A DNA stretch of 64,000 nucleotides, from NCBI GenBank assembly GCA_038501195.1, contig JBBPUQ010000010.1:513501-577500 (forward strand). The letters are read 5' to 3'. The stretch is from Nemania diffusa (taxonomy: Eukaryota > Ascomycota > Sordariomycetes > Xylariales > Xylariaceae). The position numbers and the translations under genes are program-made. Below, piece after piece: positions 57,110 through 64,000 of the stretch; positions within the stretch are counted from its first letter, which is position 1, and every line of letters begins with the position of its first letter. The notes beneath the pieces are model-generated. The model was not told the origin of the DNA and searched no databases. It was given only the letters and a program-made list of their open reading frames with translations.

Positions 57110-60100
57110 ATGTTACCATCCCGATTGCCCCTCATGGAGACCTCCGACAACAACGCGAATTCGTCGCCCGCGCCGCGCCGCTCTGGACGCGCCAGAGTCG
57201 CCCCCCAGAAATTTAGTCCAGAGCCGCGTCCCTCGCAGAACGATTATGCTTCCTCGAAGCGCAAACGCGGGCCGGATAACGATGATGACGAGGACGCCGA
57301 AAATGAAGAACCTAATGTTTCAGACGACGATGCGCCGACCGACGAGGGCCATGATGACGATGACGATGACAACGACGACAACGATGACGATGATGATGTA
57401 GATGCCGATGCTGATGATGAAGCTGCTCGGCGATCTAGAAAATCTAGGTCGAGCAGGAAGCCCCGTTCTAAAAAACCAGCAGCAAAGCGCACCAAGATCA
57501 ATGGTACCGCCTCAGCTCTTGCCCCTGGTCCTCTAGCTGTTCCTGCTGTGAAGCTACCAAACCGGCCTAAGAAGACTACTAAGGTCGCGCCGCCAAGTCT
57601 CGCCAGACGCGACGAAAATAGCCTATACTGTGAGAAGCACAGGCAATGCCGGCACCTTGCCTTGCTAGTCTTTTACTGACATTGTCCTAGCTGAAGTATT
57701 TGGGTCTGGCAACGAATCAGATGATGTAGCAGCACATTGGTTCCAGCGTTACCAAAATGACGATGCCAAAGCCTTGACCGAATTGATAAATTGCGTTCTC
57801 CTCGCGGCTGGCTGCGAACAGCAGATTACAGAAGACGATATCCGAGATCCGGAGAACTCCGCAAATAGGTTAACAGAGCTTGAAGAAGCGTATGAGCAGG
57901 TAAGGAATACGCCTTTCCTCAGCATGGGAATCATCTATGCTCACCTGACTTGATAGACTAGTATCTCTGATTACCCGCTTATTTCGAGAACAAAAAGCAG
58001 CAAAAATTTCCGTGAACTACTTGTTGGCTTTTTTGATTCTTTGATCACCTTGCTTCATCAGACCGATATAATATACAGTGATGAAGAACTTCTAGACAAT
58101 ATACAACGATGGGTTGGGATAATGTCTTCCTCGGCGCTCCGCCCCTTCAGACATACAGCGACCACCGTCGCGCTTTCAATGCTAACAGCGCTGATCGGTG
58201 TCATGAAACAACTGGACGATCGAATTACAAGACTCAACCAGTCTCTGCAGACAGAGTCCAGTCGACGTGGAAAGAATAAGGCCCTTATTGAAGACACCCA
58301 GAAGACACTGGAAATTGCCAAGGAAAACCGCGAATTTATCGACGTCAAGGTGAAGGATCTTTTCGACATTGTCTTCGTCCATCGGTACCGAGATATTGAT
58401 CCCAAAATTCGTGCAGAATGTATCGAAGCTCTTGGGACATGGGTCTGCAATTTGCCGACTGTGTATATGTCTCCGGAATATTTGCGATATCTAGGGTGGC
58501 TGCTCTCCGACGTTAACGTCACAACGCGTCTAGAAGTCCTGAAGCAACTTGCCAAGGTTTTAAAGAGAGATGCCGAGAAACTAGCCCACTTTATTGATAG
58601 ATTTCGACCGCGACTCGTCGAGATGGCCACCCGAGATTCTGAGGCCTCAGTGCGCGTTGCTGCGATAGCGGTTGTAGACATTCTGCGAGGCTCAGGCATG
58701 CTGGAACCGGAAGAAGTCGACTCTATCAGTAAGCTAATCTTCGACTCTGAGATTCGGGTCCGCAAAGCGGTTGTTGGATTCTTCTCTGAGCTGGTGCAAG
58801 AGTTCATCGACACCAAGATCGACGAGATCGGTGGGAACGACGTACTGGAGGAACTCTTTGGGGATCAAGAGGAAGATGACTACGACATAGTGAGAAAAGA
58901 TTGGATCAACATTAAAGCTTTGGCAGAAAATCTGGCCGTCTATGATACGCAGCTCGATGCCGAGCAGGACGAGATAAAACATGGACTGGATGTGGCTGCA
59001 GACGTGATTAATGCGAGTATACCCGAGAGCCGGATTTCCTTGGCGGCGCAAGTCCTTTACGAAAAGATGCCAGAGATCTCTAATTGGCAAGTTATCGCTG
59101 GGTATCTCCTCTTCGACCATACTACGAGTTCAAAATCTCGATCATCAAAGAGCCATTCAACAGAGATTGCTGTGAAAAAAGCAGTAGCACCACAACCCCA
59201 GGAAGAGGCTATATTGCTTGAAGTCCTTGCTACCGCGGTCAGAGAGAATCTTGCGCCGTCGATGGAGCATGGCAGGGATAGGCGACGACATCATAAACTT
59301 GATCACGAAGCTCAAGAAGATGCCGAGCTGCAGCTTGCTGGATTTATACCCCGTTTGTTAAGCAAGTTCGGTTCCGATCCAGCGATGGCTGCTACCGTCC
59401 TTCGACTGGAGCATTCCTTAGACCTCGAAGTCTTTCAGCAACTTCGACAAGCCCCCGCTACGTACAATCAGCTACTTGAAGAAATAGCTACCCAATTCAA
59501 TCGACATGTTGACCAAGCTCTCCTCAATGAAGCAGTAGCTTCATTTCTACATGCTCGAGAGTACTATGAACTAGAAGAGTTGGTCGACGGTAAAATGGCG
59601 GGTCTTTGGGAAGACTCAATCAACTCTCTGCGAAGCTTGGATAAAATCTGCGAGCTATCTCTCCGAGGCAATCTTGACAGGTCAACACTCACAAGTCTAA
59701 GCCAGACTCTAATGAAGATCAGCAAGTTGGTCACAGTTTCAGACTGTGTTGATGTGCTAGAAGCTCCTGGGACATCTATCGATTCGGAACAACCACTTAT
59801 TAAGATTTTAGCAGGGATCGTCGCTCGTGGTCGCCTCACAGAATCAGATGATGAACTTGATGACCCTGAAGACGAGATTGTGGCCTTCGCAATCAAATCA
59901 TGCCTATTCTTTTTCATGTGGAAAGTACAGCGATTACGGAAGGCCATTGAGAATGAAGAGGATATACACAACGACGACTTAGACAAATTTGTTGTCTTGC
60001 GCAAAGACTTAATCAACAATCTCATCCAGACATTCTCTTCGCGCGGCTTTAATGATGATCTTCGCTTATACGCTGTTGGGATTGCTTGCGATATTACTCA

Positions 60101-60809
60101 ACTGTTCATCTTTTTAAGGTCACATATCGATGGGCCACAATCCGCTAAATATGGAAAGCTACGCTCTCTTCTGGAGGAGATGCCGGCCGGTCTAATCACG
60201 CAAGAAATCATCCCGATACTTGATGCGGCAGAGAGAGCGTATGCAAAACGCACAAAGAAAACACTCAATGATCCGGCGGATGATGACGACCCTCTCGACG
60301 ATGAACTGCCGCCTGAGGATGACGAAGAGGAGGAGTTGACAGAACAAGAGCGTTTTGCAGCCGAGCTAAAAGCTGAAAAGATTCTTTGCGAGCTTACAGC
60401 GAAACTCGTCATGGCTATCCTAGCTAGAACGATCGATCATACCGGGCCAGATGCGGGTAAACTTCGAAAGCGACTGGCTCGAAATAAGAACAAACTCGGA
60501 GCAAATTTCAAGGATGTCGTCGCATACTTGGACGAAGATTATCTACGCGAGTTGCAGGGCGGTAAGAAAAAGCCTACGGTCAAGGGCAAAAGCAAAGAAG
60601 CTGTGAAGAAGCCAGCTCTTAGCACAGAAGTTGTTATCGACGACGATGACGACGACGATGATCCTTTCGAAGAAGTAGAGCCTGAGGAAGGTACGGCTGA
60701 AGATCTAAGGCGTCGTGAGCTGATAGACGATCCAATTGAGGATGATGAGGAAGAGGAGCAGCCTGCAAATCAGCAGGCAGAAGAGGTCGATGAAGTGATT
60801 GGTGATTAA
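57110..60809 (+). CDS. SCC3: Cohesin subunit Scc3 (SA/STAG, stromalin)
   Basis: 1193-aa HEAT-repeat subunit that binds the Scc1 kleisin and DNA to hold sister chromatids. Exons are 57110-57629, 57691-57899 and 57957-60809; phases 1 and 0 match (donors GTGAGA, GTAAGG; acceptors CCTAG, GATAG) and restore ENSLY-SEVFGSGNES and EAYEQ-TSISDYPL. The N-terminus is basic, then Asp/Glu-rich and Lys-rich. The STAG domain starts near SDYPLISRTKSSKNFRELLVGFFDSLI. The stromalin-conserved block YRDIDPKIRAECIEALGTWVCNLPTVYMSPEYLRYLGWLLSDVN is intact (read as shorter pieces YRDIDPKIRAECI and YLRYLGWLLSD). The C-tail is acidic. An in-frame ATG at 57134 (METSDNN) is an equally good start, giving 1185 aa. Confidence 0.94.
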
Positions 60810-61589
60810 TGACACCTTGTATGGCTATTTCATTTACCTTACGGTTGAGAACAATTGGGGAGCGGAGTAGCCACTTTTGCTGTACCAAGCCGATTCCAAG
60901 CAAGCACTGGGCCGATATAACTACGGAAATTATCATGAGATTAAGAACCGAGGGTATGAAGGGGGTGTCTTACCATGAACTTTTTCCTGTATTTCTAATG
61001 TACATGGTGATTTTTAATTGAAAATTTTCGTTAAATACCAATCGTCACTAGTGAAGTTTCTTCTTCCTCTTTCTTGATCAGGCAGACCTCCGTCCTCCTT
61101 GCTGTCCTCTCAAATTGAATATAATTATGGATGTATGCTGAGTAATTGCACTGGAATTCAAGTATGTTCTTATGGAAGATCTGATTTGAATGATGATGTT
61201 GTGATGATGGAGGGTTATGATTGTGGACTAAACAACTTATTCTCTGAATATATATTTAAATCGATAAGAAAATAGAATGGCACCGCAACGTTGGGAGATA
61301 GCAAAAGTCCTCGCAAGGGGCAACGCACTGACCGTAGCTCAAAAAAGCCAGCTTGGATTTTTTGACCATATTATGAAGTTAACTGTCAGGTAAAGACTAA
61401 TCGTACAGGGGTATATATAACGATGATCGTAGTACTCAGCAAACTCGCCCATATAGAGCCTAACCGGCACCCAGTAACATCTGGGCTTTCAATAGTGAGC
61501 CGAAATTCCTTATATCTTCGAGGAATGGAGGAAGGCACTAGTAAAGAATCTAACATAACATAGACTCGAGAGCAAAGGGATGGAACCTC
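60810..61589. other. Convergent intergenic, SCC3 / POT1 3' ends
   Basis: 780 bp, AT-rich, presumably both 3' UTRs; no supported gene. A TATATATTTAAAT stretch lies near 61248-61261. Confidence 0.5.
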
Positions 61590-63873
61590 TCATGTACAGA
61601 TCTTGGTCCCGAAAAGCCCAAACAACTTCACCCACCGATGACCCTCACCAGCGTCTGGCCAGCGTGAATTAGGTTCTCGTACGCGCACGCCATACTGCCG
61701 GATGCAGCAAGCGAAGGGTTTATTAGATAGTCCTATTCCGTCTAGATTTTGAAGCTCCGCTCCGCTAGTTTGTTGTGAGTGTTCACCGTCAATCTTCACT
61801 GGCGAGCTTGATGGTGGCTGGTTGGCGGCTACACGTCGCTGGTTCGCAACCTGGCGTTGCTGCTCTTTCATTTTCGTCTCTTCGAGATTGCCCCAGAGTT
61901 TGAAGAGCTGCTCACGGAGGCCATTGAGTGTATCTGGGTCCTCACGAAGACTATATATATGTTAACAACCCATATGCTAAGGGGGCTGCAAAACACAAGT
62001 AGGTCTAAGATGTCGAAATCTTCGACTTATGCGATGTGCTAGAGAATTTGAGGGGTAAATGTTTGATGAAACGGAAAACTTACTCGCAGGCATCCAAGCC
62101 GGTCAGCTGTTGTGCCTCAATATTGTCAACCACCGCCCAGAATCTATCCTTTTTTCCTTTCAACTTGGGATCTGCGTCCTCGAGCTGCAGCGCAAACCGC
62201 CACTCCCATATTTTCTCTCCTGAATACCGAACTGCCGAGACGCCATCATCGTCACCAGATTCCGAACTGGAGTCGCTACTGTAGTCGGAAAGTATGTCGG
62301 ATTCGGTGCTTCTGCGCCATGTCGCGAAGTTCTCAAGTTTGCGTGGGCGAAAATCCACAACACGAACGTTGGTACGATACTTAGCGCAGACGAAAGGAAG
62401 GACCAGTGCCACCTCCTCGCCCTCTACCGTGGTTTTCCAGGAGACTGGTTCGATTATGAGGGGGAGGGGGGTTACAGGCTGCTCCTCGCTTTCGCACTTG
62501 ACTAGATCACGATTAGTAGGGATTGTTGATGGGATAAGCAAATTACCTACTAAGATCATTCAAACCGAGTCTCTCCTCTGCCTGCTTATCCTGCTCTTCG
62601 ACTTTCTTTCTTGCGGCACCTCGCTTCTCTTTCCGCCGACTCTTCGCGTTATTCTTTAGCTCTTCACTCTCGTCTGCCTTTCGCTTAGTACCAGTACCAT
62701 CTCCAGTACCATCTCCACTCTCATTTGCTGCCAAGGATTTTAATTGTTTCTTCTTGAGCTTCTCGTATTCCTTTTTCCGTCGAATGGCTTCTTTGAGATG
62801 CGGGTCACAATCTTCTCTGTCCCATTTGAGGACTTCAACTTGTTGGCGACTGAAATCGCGGTCTTCATGCAACGCGCCCTCAAGATTAAGGCCATTGTTG
62901 CCAAACTTGATCCGTAGATTACGAATTCGAATCCACCCGCCGAACTGCACCTCCGAGTTGACGAAAGAAGCATGGGGCTCGAAACACGTGACCTGCATCG
63001 AGCGCCTACCGAAAGGACCTGTCCATTTAGTTGCTGCTTGGATGTTGGTGTTGAGACAGCTGTACATATCTCCATCGCTTCCTCCTGACTGCTTTGCGCC
63101 ATTCCAGGAGAACTTATGGAAACTGTCATTTTCGGTATAATCTGAAACCCATAAGGTGGTCTTGTCCATTTCATCGAATGGTGCTTTCACGACATGCACG
63201 ATGACATCGCAAAACTTACTATCTACAACATCTTCCAACCTGCAGAACTTGTCTTTCATGTGAATAGACTGATCGACCTGCTTCTGGAATGTGGTCACAT
63301 CTGGGACAGAATCTTTGTCGGTATGGTGATAAAGCCAAGAAACGTATTCGTGCTCATTTTCACCAAGCTGCCGAGTAGCATATGGAGGCCTAAGGGCGTC
63401 CTTGGCAGATTGTGGTGGCCTAGGGATATCTGAAGCTGAGTAGATATGGAACGACGTTGACTTGTTGGTGACAAGTGACATGCCTTCACCCCTTGACTGG
63501 ACCTTGGCCGAGTTGATAACTAGAACATCTCCAGCTGTGGGTTTAGGTATTTTAGATATTTCATTTGGCTGACGGAATATGTTAACAACAAGACCAGCCA
63601 GGTCGTATTCTATCGATTTATCGTAAAGGGTGATAGCACATTTGTAATCTTGTCCATGTTAGACTCATCTATGTAAAGCTCCATGTAAGAAAACTCACCG
63701 CTTCCTTTTGTTGGAATAGGAGCTTGGTAATCTTTCACAAGGCCCATGATATTGACGAGCTTTCCTGGAGTTACCAACTGAGCAAGTATATCATTAATGC
63801 TCGTGTAGCCGGACGGTAACTCCATCTTGCGGCTTGTAGCTCTAGCCGAGCTCGATGGTTGATAGGGCGCCAT
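61590..63873 (-). CDS. POT1: Telomere end-protection protein Pot1
   Basis: 683-aa shelterin protein that binds the G-rich telomeric overhang through OB folds. Four exons: 63873-63699, 63648-62551, 62501-62084 and 61950-61590, with introns of about 50-133 nt and matched phases (1, 1, 2). The first junction restores TKGS-DYKCAITLYDKSIE, the start of the Telo_bind (POT1/Cdc13) OB fold; next come AGDVLVINSAKVQSRGEGMSLVTNK and ISVtype strands of OB2 (QVTCFEPHASFVNSEVQFGGWIRIRNLRIKFG). A Lys/Arg-rich linker (RRKKEYEKLKKKQLK) precedes exon 3, which has LPFVCAKYRTNVRVVDFRP and FALQLEDADP. Exon 4 ends WVKLFGLFGTKI. The second donor was chosen as GTAGGT rather than the adjacent GTAATT because only it keeps frame. 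The telomere repeat it binds is not in the window. Confidence 0.92.
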
Positions 63874-64000
63874 CTGGAGGATAGTTTGATTTTAGCGTCA
63901 TGTAGGGACTGTATTTGTATGGTGAGGTTAGTTGATTTATTTTGATTGCAATGCGTGATTCCTGTGCCACAAACTGATTGAAGGTCGCGTTCCTGGCGCG
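63874..64000. other. POT1 upstream region to window end
   Basis: 127 bp of POT1 promoter/5' leader; no gene visible. Confidence 0.5.

Noticed and set aside
57057..57401. 114-aa Met/Thr-rich frame overlapping the SCC3 start
   Set aside because: Frame-shifted shadow of the Asp/Glu repeat region of SCC3.

Overview
This window is nuclear DNA of a filamentous ascomycete (Pezizomycotina; Sordariomycetes is my best guess). The genes are split by short introns (mostly 50-150 nt) with GTRNGT donors and CAG/TAG acceptors. The products are typical of such fungi: a urease accessory protein, an old-yellow-enzyme flavoprotein, a fungal rhodopsin-domain membrane protein, a Zn2Cys6 factor and a Dal5-type transporter. 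There are no bacterial operons, CRISPR arrays or viral genes. I assembled nineteen protein genes exon by exon, checking that intron phases match; one is cut by the left edge.

Layout. 0-12.8 kb is a gene-dense housekeeping block: mitochondrial citrate carrier (partial, -), FCP1/HAD-domain protein (-), Rrp36 (+), Coq8 (-), Utp13 (-) and a conserved fungal protein of unknown function (+). 15-21.4 kb holds a membrane-anchored lectin-like protein, an OYE-family oxidoreductase and an F-box-like protein, all +. 22-29.2 kb carries the EF-hand aspartate/glutamate carrier Agc1 and a mitotic B-type cyclin, both -. 29.2-36.2 kb is a gene desert of about 7 kb ending in the probable intron-containing leader of a Zn2Cys6 regulator (36.3-38.3 kb). 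38.3-52.8 kb is gene-poor: a hAT-like MITE, an ACS-family MFS transporter (+), a kynurenine-formamidase-like hydrolase (-) and a rhodopsin-domain membrane protein (+). 52.8-63.9 kb is dense again: Pol III subunit Rpc53 (-), UreD (-), cohesin Scc3 (+) and telomere protein Pot1 (-).

Functional themes. Two genes serve small-subunit rRNA processing (RRP36, UTP13). Three serve mitochondria (citrate carrier, COQ8, AGC1). Three serve chromosome biology (cyclin B, SCC3, POT1). Several touch nitrogen metabolism (UreD, AGC1, formamidase, Dal5-like transporter). They are not co-directional and do not form a biosynthetic cluster.

The most unusual signal is a pair of closely related introns in two unrelated genes 28 kb apart (21208-21283 and 49894-50033). 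They share both ends, a terminal inverted repeat, phase 0 and a TGG codon after the acceptor, the signature of introner-like elements (mobile, multiplying introns). Other notable points are a 516-bp hAT-like MITE with an 18-bp perfect terminal inverted repeat, a 10-bp palindrome (TACCTAGGTA) found at least eight times and only between genes, three perfect GATA-factor sites just upstream of ureD, and an MluI cell-cycle box upstream of the cohesin gene.
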